A DNA stretch of 64,000 bases from Bilabrum cf. latius (taxonomy: Eukaryota > Bigyra: Bicosoecida > Bigyra > Bicosoecida). A program made the translations under genes and the position numbers. Below the pieces are notes generated by a model. The model did no database searches and was not told where the DNA came from. It saw only the letters and a list, made by a program, of their open reading frames with translations. The stretch's first letter is position 1. Every line of letters starts with the position of its first letter. Positions 10,701 to 22,271 of this stretch are shown piece by piece. Location: contig OZ237748.1 in NCBI GenBank assembly GCA_965178125.1, forward strand, positions 930,001-994,000. Direction: 5' to 3'.

Positions 10701-13036
10701 GGAGGCACCGTGTACTCGGCGTATGCCTGCGTGTCGCCCTCGACCCTCTGCAGCAGGTGGCCGAATGCCTGCCTGCTGGCCCCCAGCATGATGCCGCCCC
10801 TCCAGGCGACCATGTTGAGCTGGCACCTCGTGGCGTGCAGCTGGGTCGATGTCGCGCTGCTGGAGGGCAGCACCATGAGCTTGCCTTCGAATCCCACGCC
10901 CCCGCTCCCCGAACCGGCCTCAGCGTCGCAGTAAACGAGATCCCCCGAGGACGGCTCCTCCATGTACCTTTGCGTCTGGATGATGGCGGGCTGCGCGTCC
11001 CCAAGCCTCGTGAGAGGCACTGGCTCGAGAGAGGTCGAGTTCTTGGCCAAAAAGTACAGAATCTCGTCATAGTCTCTGGCTTGCGTGAAGAATGGGTTCT
11101 GCGTGTATGGGTACAACTGCGCGTGCACCAGTGCCTTGCCGTCCAGCTCGCCAACACTGCCCAAGATGCGGTCGGGTCGCCTGCCGTTAGAATCGTGCCA
11201 CAGCCCCAGGATGTCGTTCTCCGCCCGAGGCATTGTCCTCGGCATTTCCTTCACCCGGAACCACTCGAAGCGGATGTCCATCACCGGCCCGCTGCAGCCG
11301 GGCAGAGTCCTTGACCCGAAGGGATACCTGTTCGTGTCCTACTAGAGCCTGAAGCTGACTTCGTTTGCGAGCATCTCTGGTCCCAGCGGAGACCTCGTCA
11401 GGTTTAGCATGGCGGCGTGGACCTGCCTGGTGTAGGCCTCCGTGTAGGTGTGCACGTACATGACGAGTGCGGGGGGGGAGGACGGGTCCGTAGGGTCGAG
11501 CACCATGTGACGAGCGCTCTTGGCCGCGCCCATCCAGTTCTGGGGCCTGTACTCGTCCCGGGGCCGGGGGGTCTCGGGGAGCGCGCTGCCGTCGGTTAGA
11601 GCAGAGGAGAAGAAGGCCCCTACCACGCCGTCGTGGAAGTAGTACATGGCGTTGTTGCCGTTCCAGTACCCGCCTTGCAGTCCCCGGCTCAGGCGGAGTT
11701 CCTCCAGCGTTTCCTCAGAGTAGTTCCCGGGCTGGAGCGCGATCCGGAGCCGCAAAAGGTGCGTCTCACCCTCGGGTCCCGTGTCACCGGCCTTCATCAC
11801 GTTAGACAGGTACTGGTAGGCGTAGGGGCTTGACGTCTCGAGGAGTGCGTCTGCCTGGGTGATGTCGGTGGGTGCTGCAGGGAGCGCGTCGGTGGTCGAC
11901 GCGCCGGTTGCAACCTCGCAGGGAACAAGGTCGCTGGCGGTGATGGAGGAAGACCCGCCGCCGCCTCCGCCGCCTCCGCCCGGGAATGGTATGTAGTCGT
12001 CGTCCCGCGGACCCCCTCCGCCGCCACCACCCATGTAAGGGTCATCGTCAACCCCGTCACCGCCCTCGTCATCGGCGAAGACCAGGCGCCGGCTCGGGAG
12101 GACGCTGCCCACGACGGAGCCGTCGGGGTTGCGGGCGGCGGTCAGGAGGAACGGCAGAGGTGGAGGGCCTCCTAGGGAGTTCTATGCGACCGTGATACCG
12201 TCCTGGAAGGCGTCCCCTCCCTCCCCCTCGAGCACGTGCTGGGTGAGCTCCTCGGCTTGGGCGGGTGAGAGGATGGGGGGCCCGTTCTCCGTCGGTTCGC
12301 CCGTGGGGATGCCGATGGTTACCTCGCGGGTTGGAGGAATGCTCTGCCTGTCCACATTGACGGGAAGCATCACCATCACTTCAATCGCCGGTGGTTGGCT
12401 GCCTCCACCCGCGTCGCTCGTGTGGTTGAGGGTACCAGATGCGCTCCGGAGGCCTTGCGAGATGTAGTACTCTATCGGGCCGTCGCACAGACCTTCAGTG
12501 ATTTCCTGCAGTATTGAGTATTCAAGATGTTTCACAAGCTCGGCGTGTCGTATGGGTATGCAATAGGCATGGACGACAAACTCGAGTTTGACGCTGCACG
12601 GGGTGAAGACCACCTCGACATATTTTCGCGCTAAACTCACGTTCTCGAAGCTGAACGTGACTTCACTAAGTTCAGTTGCACCGAAGTTTTCGAGAAAACT
12701 TGCTCTTTGAGGATCACATAGCCGCGTAGCAAGGTCATCAGATGATAGCGTACCTGCGCCGTCGCCGTTGCCGTCATCGCTGCCAGATGCCAGCGCAACG
12801 ACGACTCCAACGATGATGCCAACAAGAATGAAGCCTCCAACAGCAAGCCAGCACCACCAGGCGCAACCAAATATGCGTGTGTGGCCTGTATCGTCCTCCT
12901 TGGGCTTCTGGTTGGCCGAGTCGCCACCTTTAGGCTTTGACTGAGGCTTTTCTACGGGAGCTGCAGCCCCCACAGAGTCCTCTTTCATAGGATTTGCATG
13001 ATCAAACTTATCTTCGCTTGGTTTGGCGTCTGCCAT
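7790..13036 (-). CDS. Large single-pass (type II) membrane protein, five in-frame TAG
   Basis: One uninterrupted minus-strand frame runs from ATG at 13036 to TGA at 7792-7790 when TAG at 12184-12182, 11344-11342, 9943-9941, 9367-9365 and 8596-8594 is sense (1748 residues). All six sub-frames are in the same phase with no internal TAA or TGA over 5.2 kb. Residues 1-55 are Lys/Asp/Pro-rich and cytosolic in style. One strongly hydrophobic segment follows at about 61-83 (begins WWCWLAVGGF), and the remaining ~1660 residues have the Ser/Thr/Gly/Asn and Tyr/Trp content of an exported region, with a poly-Gly patch and several repeated blocks of roughly 300 residues. I chose 13036 because it follows a stretch without protein character and places a short acidic/basic tail before the membrane anchor. 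It resembles no family I can name; a cell-surface role is an inference. Confidence 0.75.
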
Positions 13037-13912
13037 AACAGACGAAGACAAGAAAAGTATGTGAAAGAGTTTGCGCGAGTCCAGCCTGATCAGGTTTACC
13101 CCAGCGTGGGGGCAAAGGGGGGGTGGAATTCTGAGGGTGGTTGAAGGGGTGGGAGGGGGTGTTGCAAGAGGCAACATTTGATCGGCCATGGCTGTGGCCA
13201 TGGTGGTCCGCACGGTGATTGATTACACTATATCGTACAATATGATAATTTAACGTACTACAAGCCGAATAAGTTGTCTACTTCGAGGCCGACGAGTGTG
13301 GGTTTCCGAAGAAAACTGAGTCCCATACAGGATACACCGGCCTCATCTGTATACATTTATGAAGCAAGAGAACGTTTATATTGTACCTTTTGATGGATGT
13401 TGTAAATCCTAGTCTGGGCCGGAGCCACTTTGGCGTGCCACGCCCGCGCCCGACCCGACTGGCATTTCGGCTCGGGTCCAAAGCAACATTGCCAACGGTG
13501 GAAGCGTTTTCACATGTTTACTGGATCTGTCGGTAATATAGTGATCAGGCCCGAGCGGACTGCTCGCCTCGGGCGCCGAGCACCTGCGCCCGAGCCCGGG
13601 CCAAGCAATCCGCTCGGGCTTTGCCGCACTCCCGAGCTGATGTTTTAATATGTTTTTTCGGCTCGGTCATGGGTATTTTGCATTTATATTGGCCCATAAA
13701 CCCGCGATCCAAAATGCATCATCGCCTGCATCGCGCAAACGTGCAAACGCATCGGCAGCACTCGCAAACACTCGCCCAGAACGTCGACGACTCATCCAAA
13801 CCAACCATTTGCAAGCAAACCACCGACATATTCCAATTCAAGGCTATACATATGCACTTGTCGCTGAGAGTGAATAATCTTTCGGTAGCCTAGCCGAGTA
13901 AAAGACCGTGGA
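13037..13912. other. Intergenic, promoter side of the large membrane-protein gene
   Basis: No coding frame is supported. The first 170 bases could hold the 5' end of the minus-strand gene; the rest mixes AT-rich and GC-rich segments with no recognised element. Confidence 0.4.
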
Positions 13913-14436
13913 ATGGAGGGCCTCTTTGGGCTGGCCGCCAGGGGAGTGGGGCGCATGGACGAAGAGGAGATGGACGGCAGCGGTGCTATGGAGGGCCTCT
14001 TTGGGCTGGCCGCCAGGGGGAGTGGGGCGCATGGACGAAGAGGAGATGGACGGCAGCGGTGCTATGGAGGGCCTCTTTGGGCTGGCCGCCAGGGGGAGTG
14101 GGGCGCATGGACGAAGAGGAGATGGACGGCAGCGGTGCTATGGAGGGCCTCTTTGGGCTGGCCGCCAGGGGGAGTGGGGCGCATGGACGAAGAGGAGATG
14201 GACGGCAGCGGTGGTATGGGGGGCCTCTTTGGGCTGGCCGCCAGGGGGAGTGGGGCGCATGGACGAAGAGGAGATGGACGGCAGCGGTGCGATGGAGGGC
14301 CTCTTTGGGCTGGCCGCCAGGGGAGTGGGGCGCATGGACGAAGAGGAGATGGACGGCAGCGGTGCGATGGAGGGCCTCTTTGGGCTGGCCGCCAGGGGGA
14401 GTGGGGCGCATGGACGAAGAGGAGATGGGCGGCAAT
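13913..14436 (+). repeat. 75/76-bp minisatellite, seven units, potentially coding
   Basis: Units start at 13913, 13988, 14064, 14140, 14216, 14292 and 14367. They are nearly identical and differ mainly in a run of four or five G after 'gccagg'. Four-G units are 75 bp and keep a 25-residue frame beginning MEGLFGLAARG; five-G units are 76 bp and shift frame by one. All three forward frames stay open across most of the array, so openness alone does not prove coding. Confidence 0.85.
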
Positions 14437-14814
14437 AGGAGCTGGAAACATAGGGGTATGGGTAAGGGGGAGCGAATCATGCAGCCGGATGTCCCGGGTG
14501 ATCTGGTTGACAAGAGCCCCCTCCTTATTGGTATCAACCTGGAGGACGGACCATCGCTGAGGCAGCCTAAGCATGGCTTGTCGAAAGTAGAGAACCTGTC
14601 CGAACATTCGATGCTATGCTGGTTCCGGGTTGGTCAATTAACGGACAGCGATCTGCGTCATAAATCTTGACTTACAGCCATTCATATTTTTTTGATAAGT
14701 TCAATTGATAATGAATTTTGTGAGTCGCTGTCGTGATTGACTGAACCTCCGTATTAATGTTTGGTGTGCGACCACACCGCGCTAGTCGCTCAGTCAACTC
14801 CACTTTGCTCGCAG

Positions 14815-16262
14815 CAACTCATCATTAACGGCGACAGGGAGGCTGAGGAGCAAAATCCAGGTGTGCAAGCAGTGTTAGCTTCGTATTTTGCTCGTTCCAA
14901 TCATTGCAATTGAGTGCATGCACTCCATGCTGGAGATATCGCTATTCCAATGCTTGATTGTCTCTTAGTAGTACCTTGCAGATGCACCGGTGCCTGCAAT
15001 GTAATAATTTACGCGGTTTATCTGTCTTATGTTGTACCGCTGGCAACTGATGGTGAGATATGATTTGGGGCGCGACTGCGACAGGGTGCCTACGTATTAA
15101 TTGGACGTCGCATCAACCAGGGCAGCCAGAATCGTGGCGTATGCGACTGTCGAAAGGTCATGTGGTTGATCAAGTTCAAGTTTATACGGGAACCCGTCTA
15201 CATGACTGGGTGACGGGTGGGCCTGCAGAATGTCCAAAGGCCACTCAGATCGCATCTACTCCTACTCCGTTTAGGGCTCGCTGCGTGGCACTGGCACTGA
15301 CATCCTCTTTCTCAGCGCAATTTTCCCGCAGACGACGATCAAGTAACTACTGTGAGACGAATCACAACTGCTGAGCATGCGCACTACTTAGTATGTACAG
15401 GGCCGCATGAGATCCTGATGCCCCGCAATGTATGGCCCCGCTAGCCATCGCGAATAGGATCATGTAGTCCCCTCGCAAAAGGGACCGGTTGGGTAGCCGG
15501 ATGATCCTTCATGCATATTGCTGCTCAGCTGCATGCTCCCATTCAAGTCGTGTCGTCCTGACCAGAAACAAAATGCGATGCATTACATTATATGAAGCAA
15601 TGTCAAGCACTGAAGCCTTGCCAGTGCCCTCCCCGCCCCTACACATCCACCGTCTACTACGCGCAGTGTAATGGGGCTTGGCCGGACAAGACCTTCTACA
15701 CCTACGCGATGACCGTTGCGGGATTGGGCGTGGCGCTCGGCTCACTGAACGTTCTGGCCGGGGTCGCCGCTCTGTTGGTGGAGGTGCTACAGCCGATCGC
15801 AAAGTCCGTAATGGGGCTCAACCTGGTCGCGTCCCTCATCACCGGCGGATGGGGGTGAGCATGAGCCATACTTGCACGGATCTTGTGTAGGTCTGCTTGG
15901 AATGCGGCTCTCGCATCGATGCAAGGTCCCGTGTAGACTAGTTCTGTGTGGACGTGCGCATGACCTTGACCCCCCCCCCCCCCTATTGGTCAAACTCGAC
16001 CCTCGGAGTCGACCTTTTGAGTAGCTATCCGTGGATGCCCTGCGACATTGCTGCACCCTTGTCAGGCGACTAGCTTTTACTTCACCCTCGCAGGATCTAC
16101 TTTTACTTCCAGCACAACGACCGCACCAACCAGTGCGACCGAACGGTACGCATCTACGGGGAAGTGTTGTTTTACTTCTCCTTCGTTGGAATGTGCCTGC
16201 TCGTGTGCCTCATCTGCTGCGTGCTGCCCCTTACCATCGGTGCAGCTGCCATGGCAAAATGA
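14815..16262 (+). CDS. Four-TM Cys-containing membrane protein, copy B (5' exon not found)
   Basis: Exons 14815-14873, 14982-15052, 15332-15351 (20 nt), 15667-15854 and 16094-16262 join to 507 nt in frame and end in TGA. The first donor is the non-consensus GTTAGC. It matches copy A and especially copy C through the motifs CNGAW, TFYTYAM, GGWG and DRTNQCDRTVRIYGE, and ends soon after the last membrane segment (LLVCLICCVLPL). Four hydrophobic segments are predicted. A C-rich run of about 15 near 15971 lies in the last intron. Confidence 0.7.
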
Positions 16263-16689
16263 ATGGACCGGTTCTACCATGGCACAGCGATTGCTATGCT
16301 GATACATTGCGTTCGGCGGTACTTCGGATGGTATGTAAGGTCCACTTTGGGCACTCGACTGGTCAGCGGCTGACATGCCTCGGCATCAACAATCCAGTAA
16401 GCGGTTCAAGTCTTAATGCAAGGGACTGTACTACCGAGGGTGCGATTGAGGCACTCGTTGACGAGGAGCGGCTCACTCGCTCGCTCGAGTCTTGGATGCA
16501 ATTCATTTGAATGGCGTGCGTCCCCAACGCGCAAGCGGATACAGGTGACTCTGCTTGAAAGTGTGGGCTGAACGCCACCATGATCCCAATCAGTCCTCGA
16601 ATTTAATGACCAGCTACAGTGTAGCCCTGGTGGCGCACCTTGTCTATCTATTGTCGAGCTGGGTGAGTTGCAGCTGCCTTCGCCAGCCA

Positions 16690-16985
16690 GGTCGAGCATC
16701 CAAACAAGGATATCATGTTGTAACTTCACGTAATCGTCGTGCCCACCCTGCCTGGCTGCCTCCAGTGGAAACACCACTCAGGTTCATCCACACCCCGGCA
16801 GTCATCCACTGTATACCGTATCATCCACTTTGCCCTCGATCTCAAGTCATCCAGCCAGATTGCCCTGTTGGCATGCCCAGTCTCAACCGTTCGGCCAATT
16901 CAATAGGCCTGCCCTCTGCAGCGGCTTGGAGCACCATCTTGGACATTCGCGTCCCCATTGGCCTCCACTGCATTCCTGTAGACTA
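16690..16985 (-). pseudogene. Decayed ankyrin-family C-terminal module
   Basis: On the minus strand the DNA still resembles the module encoded at 4010-4230: 'gcagtggaggccaa' near 16975 and a GGHDDYVKL variant of GGHDECVRVL near 16750. Indels and a TGA break the frame between them, so this is a degraded copy. Confidence 0.6.
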
Positions 16986-17389
16986 CCTCAGAAGGTGGCC
17001 AGGTGGTCGCCACAGGTTAATCGAGGCGCTGACCTCAGGAGGCTCTTGCAAACTCCCCACCCTCTTCACTTATTACGAACACGATTCGCAGGCCTGGTGT
17101 TTGCACTCTTATGAGAAACTGTAACCGCTGAGTGGTTCTCGCTCACGATATTCCCGAACTTCGCTATTGGTGGCTGTTGGTCGCAAGCCACGACCCAGCG
17201 GAACCGGCAAGCTGCGCGGCGACAAACGGATGAGAACATAGTCTCAAAGTCCAGTACAGTTTTCGCAGGAATCTTAGAGCCAAGATGAATTTCGTAAGAT
17301 AAAGACAGTTTAATGATACTTTTATTGCAGTTGCCATTCAACATTCCTACAGCCATGTTTAGGCTACAATTGCTGACCGAACCACGCAG

Positions 17390-18665
17390 CAGCTTGCAAT
17401 CGGCGGTGACAGGGCAGAGGAGGGGAATCCAGGCGCCAATGCTTGGTAAGCAACAGCAATAGTAATTGTTCATGTGTTGTGATAGGGTCGAAATGGATGT
17501 TTTGTAGCCCAAAACAGCTGTAAAGCTGTCCGTGTGATTGTCTACCCGTGGATTGCTAGCATTCAACTCGCATCGCAGCGTTTCTGGCGTGTGCGGAGTC
17601 GTAATTTACGCTGTATTCCTCTCATATGTTGTACCTGTGGCAACTGATGGTAAGATAAGCTGAATATGTCGTGTGATTCTATGAACCGACCAGGTTTCCT
17701 GCCGGCTCTCCTCCCTCGGGTAGCGACTGGCAGTGGAGTGTATTCTTATCAGGAGCTGCCGGCAATCGGATGCAACATTGTTTTATTCTCGGTTGCTGAC
17801 AATTGATCCGCAATGTCCTTTCCCTCTCACAACGCAGACGATGAAGCGGTAACCACAGTGAGGTGCAGTGCAATGCAGCGCGCATCAATGCATCCATTCG
17901 TTGCTCGCGCCATTCGAAGCTGTCTCTCAGCAAATCCTTTGGCTGGGTACCCCATTCTACAAACTGTGTGTTGATCAGCCAGAAACAATCACATGTTCAT
18001 TGCTCATCCCACTCGTCATCATTATCCTTCGCAGTGCAACGGGGCTTGGCCGGACAACACCTTCTACACATACGCGATGACCGTCGGCGGTTTGGGCGTG
18101 GCCATCAGCGCACTCAACATCATCGTCGGACTGGCTGCGATCGTGATCGAGGCTATCGCGCCCCTTCTCCAGGCGATCGGCGGTCTCAGCGGCATCACCA
18201 TGTTCATCATCGGCGGATGGGGGTGAGAGAGAGCGTGTGCATTGCACCCACTGTATTGGACTGTGCAACCCGTTTGGATTGGAGCATTGATTGCTTATTG
18301 CCGGTCGTTGCTGCTAGGTTCCCCCGAAGTCGGTTTGTGCTGCGGCCTGCATTATGGAAGGGGGTGGGGGCGGGGGGCGGGGGGGGGAAGAAGGGTCCAG
18401 CGGCCTGAATACAATGGGCAATCTACCGATAGTCGCCGCCAGTTGTACGTGTTACCACTCATTTGCACTCATTTGATCGCGTGTGGTGCCCTGAATTCCC
18501 CGCAGGATCTATTTTTTCTTCCAGCACAACGACCGCACCAACCAGTGCGACCGGACGGTACGCATCTACGGTGAAGTGCTCTTCTACTTCTCCTTTGTGG
18601 GCATGTGCCTCGTGGTGTGCCTCATCTGTTGCGTGGTACCGCTGATGTTTGCTGTCGCCAAGTGA
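17390..18665 (+). CDS. Four-TM Cys-containing membrane protein, copy C (5' exon not found)
   Basis: Exons 17390-17445, 17579-17649, 17838-17857 (20 nt), 18035-18222 and 18506-18665 join to 495 nt in frame, ending in TGA. Exon sizes 71, 20 and 188 are identical to copies A and B. The joined protein shows GDRAEEGNPGANA, then a membrane segment (IYAVFLSYVVPVA), the micro-exon acidic turn, CNGAWPDNTFYTYAM, two more membrane segments, GGWG, DRTNQCDRTVRIYGE and a last membrane segment. Copies B and C lie in tandem 1.1 kb apart and are closer to each other than to A, which suggests a recent tandem duplication. Confidence 0.7.
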
Positions 18666-20040
18666 GTGTGCCGCGGCATGCTGGCAGATGGCGACTGCCA
18701 ATGGCTACGATCAGAGGACGAACACAAGAAGGGGTACGGGGTATGTTGCGGTGCGGCCAGTTTACGGCTACCAGTTGCTGCCTTGTGCCTGTGTTTTTGT
18801 GTGAAGTGTGGACGCGAGCGCGACGCAGATGTCGCTGCTAGTTTGTAGGGAAAGGTTACGCGTTGGACACAGAGAGGCTGCTGCGGCATTTGGCATGTGG
18901 GTGTGTGCGCAGCTTGCTAGGATTGTGTCCTAAGCTCCAAGGCATGCCACGGAGCTGCGTAGTAGGTCGCCAGAGACATCTAGTTTGGGCCGAGATGAGG
19001 CCATACTGGATCACCTGGCATGTGTTTGAAGTCCCATACACTTCTTGGATATGTTTCCGCTCGAGCCTAGGCTCTAGGTTTTACCATACTCTCCTGAATA
19101 TGTATCCACGAATCACCCCTTTCCGTCCTAGGTCTTGCTGTAGACGCCAGCAGTACAGATCTACCCGTAGCCTTGGCTAGTAAGTAATACCCTTGTATCC
19201 ATACTAATGATGGCTCCATACATCCGGATTGCTGCGGATGCGGCAAGCATGTCACTGCCGCACGTACCCGGTACACGAAAAATCAAACTATGTTGCGAAC
19301 ATTCGTACTTATCTAGATTCTAGACTCGTGTCATCAGCTGCCTTCAGTAAACAGCAAGAGGCAAAGGCAGCCCGTTGGATGGCCTTGCAGCCATCTGCAC
19401 TCGTGCGGCAGGTGGCGCCCGCGGGCCTTTTGCCGGCCCGACAGGAGTAGGATCGGGGGCACCGTCAGTGCTTCGCGCTCGCAGGAAGGTGTGGTCAAAG
19501 GGGGCCGGGGGCGCAAGCGGGCGCGGTGGGGACAATACCAGGGGAGGCGATGACGGAAATGATGGGTCGGATCATTCCACGGAAGGAAACGCGACAATGG
19601 GAGGCGCGAAGAAAGAGAGGCGGGCAGGAAGCCTTAATCTACGCGGTCGAGAGGGGCTCGGGAGGCTTGCGTGCAGATTTAGAGACATAGGCGAGAATTT
19701 GAGCGTTGGGACTTGTATGTGGCACGTGCAGAACTTGGTGCCAATGTGACATGATCAAATCTGCAAACATTTTCAAGCATGCATGTCCGATGTAGGGCGC
19801 GGCGGACATTGGAGCATGTTTTACGCTCAGCATTTCTAAGAGCCAGCAAGTTAAGTGATAATACCCACTATCTATGGATTGATTCATTGATGTTTATAGA
19901 CTAGTATGCAGTAGATTCTATGAGACTAGTGTGTTAAGTCCAGTCTGGAGTTTGTGTTCCGTTCGTGCACTCGTCACACACAACCGCAAGTGGATAAACT
20001 CAGGCACTGCAAGCTCAATCTTTTGGTTGCCCCGTCCGAT
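18666..20040. other. Intergenic, no supported gene
   Basis: A plus-strand frame at 19375-19749 lacks recognisable motifs and is not called. One reverse-oriented TGTGACGAGTG copy lies near 19968. Confidence 0.4.
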
Positions 20041-22175
20041 ATGGAATCTGGTACTGTTGGAGAACTTAGCGCAGCACTAATCGTATCTTGCAGCGGTTTC
20101 GATCCAGACTTGGAGAACGAGGTGAGATTCGTGTGCTGGTGTGTAGGTATGGACCACATGGTCAATCCAACACAAAAACGCTGCTCGCAACAGGCTTTGA
20201 TGAGACAGCGTCCGCCATTGATAATGCAGGTCGGATGGACACCAATGGTACTGGCGTCTTGTCGAGGTGACGTCGATAGCGTACGGACGATCTGGAAGAT
20301 GGGCGGCACTGCCGGCAGGCATGGAATCGTGAGAGCATCGATCGCACGGTGGGACCTGTGCGCCACTCCAATGATGATAATATGCCAAATATACACAATG
20401 TCTCCCATATAGTGGCTGCTTAAACCGCAGGAGTGCCGGTTGAGCGTCTGTTCTGGTCCAGGTAAACACTTATCAAGCACAGGGCGCAAATGCGCTTTCG
20501 GGTAGGTTGACGGACGGTCTCAGAACGCAATATTTGGCATCGACCCAATTCAACTCGAACATCATGACATTGTAAGCTTGCTTTCACAGGATACATACTG
20601 TTACGATGTTGCATTATATGAAAACAGTTTGTGTATTGCCACCTAGCTGTAGTATTCTTGTGATGCAACATGATGTAGTGACACCTTAGGAATAGTAGAT
20701 AATTGTAGATAAAAAATGCTTGTGGCACTTGGATCGTCGCATCGCAGCTGCTAAAGACCGTTGTCAGCCTAGCGAAAGGGTTCTACAAGGACTTCCTGAA
20801 GAAGTGGCCCGCAGAGCTGGACAACTACCGGGTCTGGATTCGTGATACTGGTGAATCACATGCTGTGACACCTCACGGTAAGGCTAGGCCTCCGCCATGG
20901 AGGCTCTTGCCGGCCCATGGAGCGGATTGGGTGGCAATGGCACGGGCGTCCGACGATCCTGTAGACCTCATGCTGGAGGTATTCTCACCAAACAGTGGAT
21001 GGCAACGCGGCAATGCAGTGCAGCCCGGCCGATGCGGTGCCATGGGCTGGGACTACCCGGACTGGGACGAGGTCGAGTTCAGGAGGGGGCTGAAGGCAGG
21101 GGATCGGGTGGACGTGATGGACTCGGATCATGTGTGGAGGGAGGCCGAGATTTTCGAGACGGGGGGAGAGCCTAAGCTGAATGCAAGGCAACTTGCAGGA
21201 ATAGGATCAAAGTCTGAGCGCGACGAGTAGCCAGAGATCTGCCGAATGCTCGGGGCGAGGGAACCCGGCAGCATGGATGGACTGCCTGGCAAGGACGACT
21301 TGATTCAAGTGCGCTTTAGGACGTGGGACGCAAGGTTCAATGAGTTTTTCAGGAGGAGCAGCTGGCGGATCCAGCCAGCTTGGAGCCGGATATGGAATTT
21401 CCGACGGTTTGAGAAAGGTGATTGGGTGCAGTTTATGCACCTCTTCCCGTCTGCTAGTAGCAGATATCGCCGGCGATGGTACGATAGCAAAGTGACCCAT
21501 GTGGCCGCTAGACTTGATGGCCACCAAACCGACACGTCGGGAAGTGACCCATGTGGCGGTATTACAGTACAAGCCTACTACCAAGAAGACTCCGAAGTGG
21601 GCAAAGGCCGGCAGTTTACGTTCCCGTTCGACTCGCCCGATCTGGCACCAGTGGGTGAGCACCAGACAAGGTGGGGCATCAATTGGCGACCAAACCCGAG
21701 GAATCGGAACCAGGCTACTGCGCCAGACGCGTCGTCGATGCAGCGATATATGGTCGCATGTTCAAAGCTGGTGTCGGCTTTGGATGCTCGCCTAAAGGAC
21801 AGCTCTGTAGCTGCAGGCTCAGAGGACCGGCACGGTTCTAATGGACGAAGCTAGCCAAAGCTTGCAGGCTGCGATAAAGACCACCAATCAAGAAATCGCA
21901 GCTTGCTCCAATGGAGGCGGGCAGTAGAGGCCAGAAAGGACGCAGGCATGGTGTTCCAGGCGGCGAGCGAGGGCAGGCCACTGGAGCTCGCCAGGAGGCT
22001 GAGGCTGGGCAAGCTGGCAAGAGGGCACGTGGCGCGCAAGCTGGGTGCAGATGGATTTACTCGGACCCCTCTTCAGGCAGCGCTGGCGAACGGTCACATG
22101 GAGTGCGCGAGGCTGCTAGTAGTATTTGGAGCCCCCATTCCAAGTGCTTCGAGTGGTACCGACAAAACCCGCTGA
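20041..22175 (+). CDS. Ankyrin-repeat protein with Tudor/chromo-barrel-like region (ankyrin gene 4)
   Basis: Exons 20041-20121, 20230-20328, 20462-20572 and 20748-22175 are all phase 0 and give 572 residues ending in TGA. Exon 2 is a single 33-residue ankyrin repeat. The last exon reads through TAG at 21228 and 21852. It contains two short segments, GDRVDVMDSDHVWREAEIFE and one starting FEKGDWVQFMHLF, that resemble small SH3-like beta barrels (Tudor, chromo-barrel or Agenet type); this is a weak resemblance. It ends with the module VEARKDAGMVFQAASEGRPLELARRLRLGKLA and one more ankyrin repeat (TPLQAALANGHMECARLL). The gene converges on the minus-strand ankyrin gene that ends 97 bases away. Confidence 0.65.
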
Positions 22176-22271
22176 TCCATTTGGATGTGGTTTTGTCGGT
22201 ACCTGGATTTGCCAAAAATGTTCCTCATTCAAGAATTCATCGAATCTTATACGTGAATTTATCGGGATGTA

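Noticed and set aside
7947-12195. Plus- and minus-strand ORFs overlapping the large membrane-protein gene in other frames
   Set aside because: GC-rich coding DNA leaves alternative frames open; only one frame is continuous with a membrane helix and ends in TGA.
19375-19749. 124-codon ORF with possible ankyrin-like ending
   Set aside because: No consistent frame, splice sites or motifs; only a few residues resemble an ankyrin repeat.
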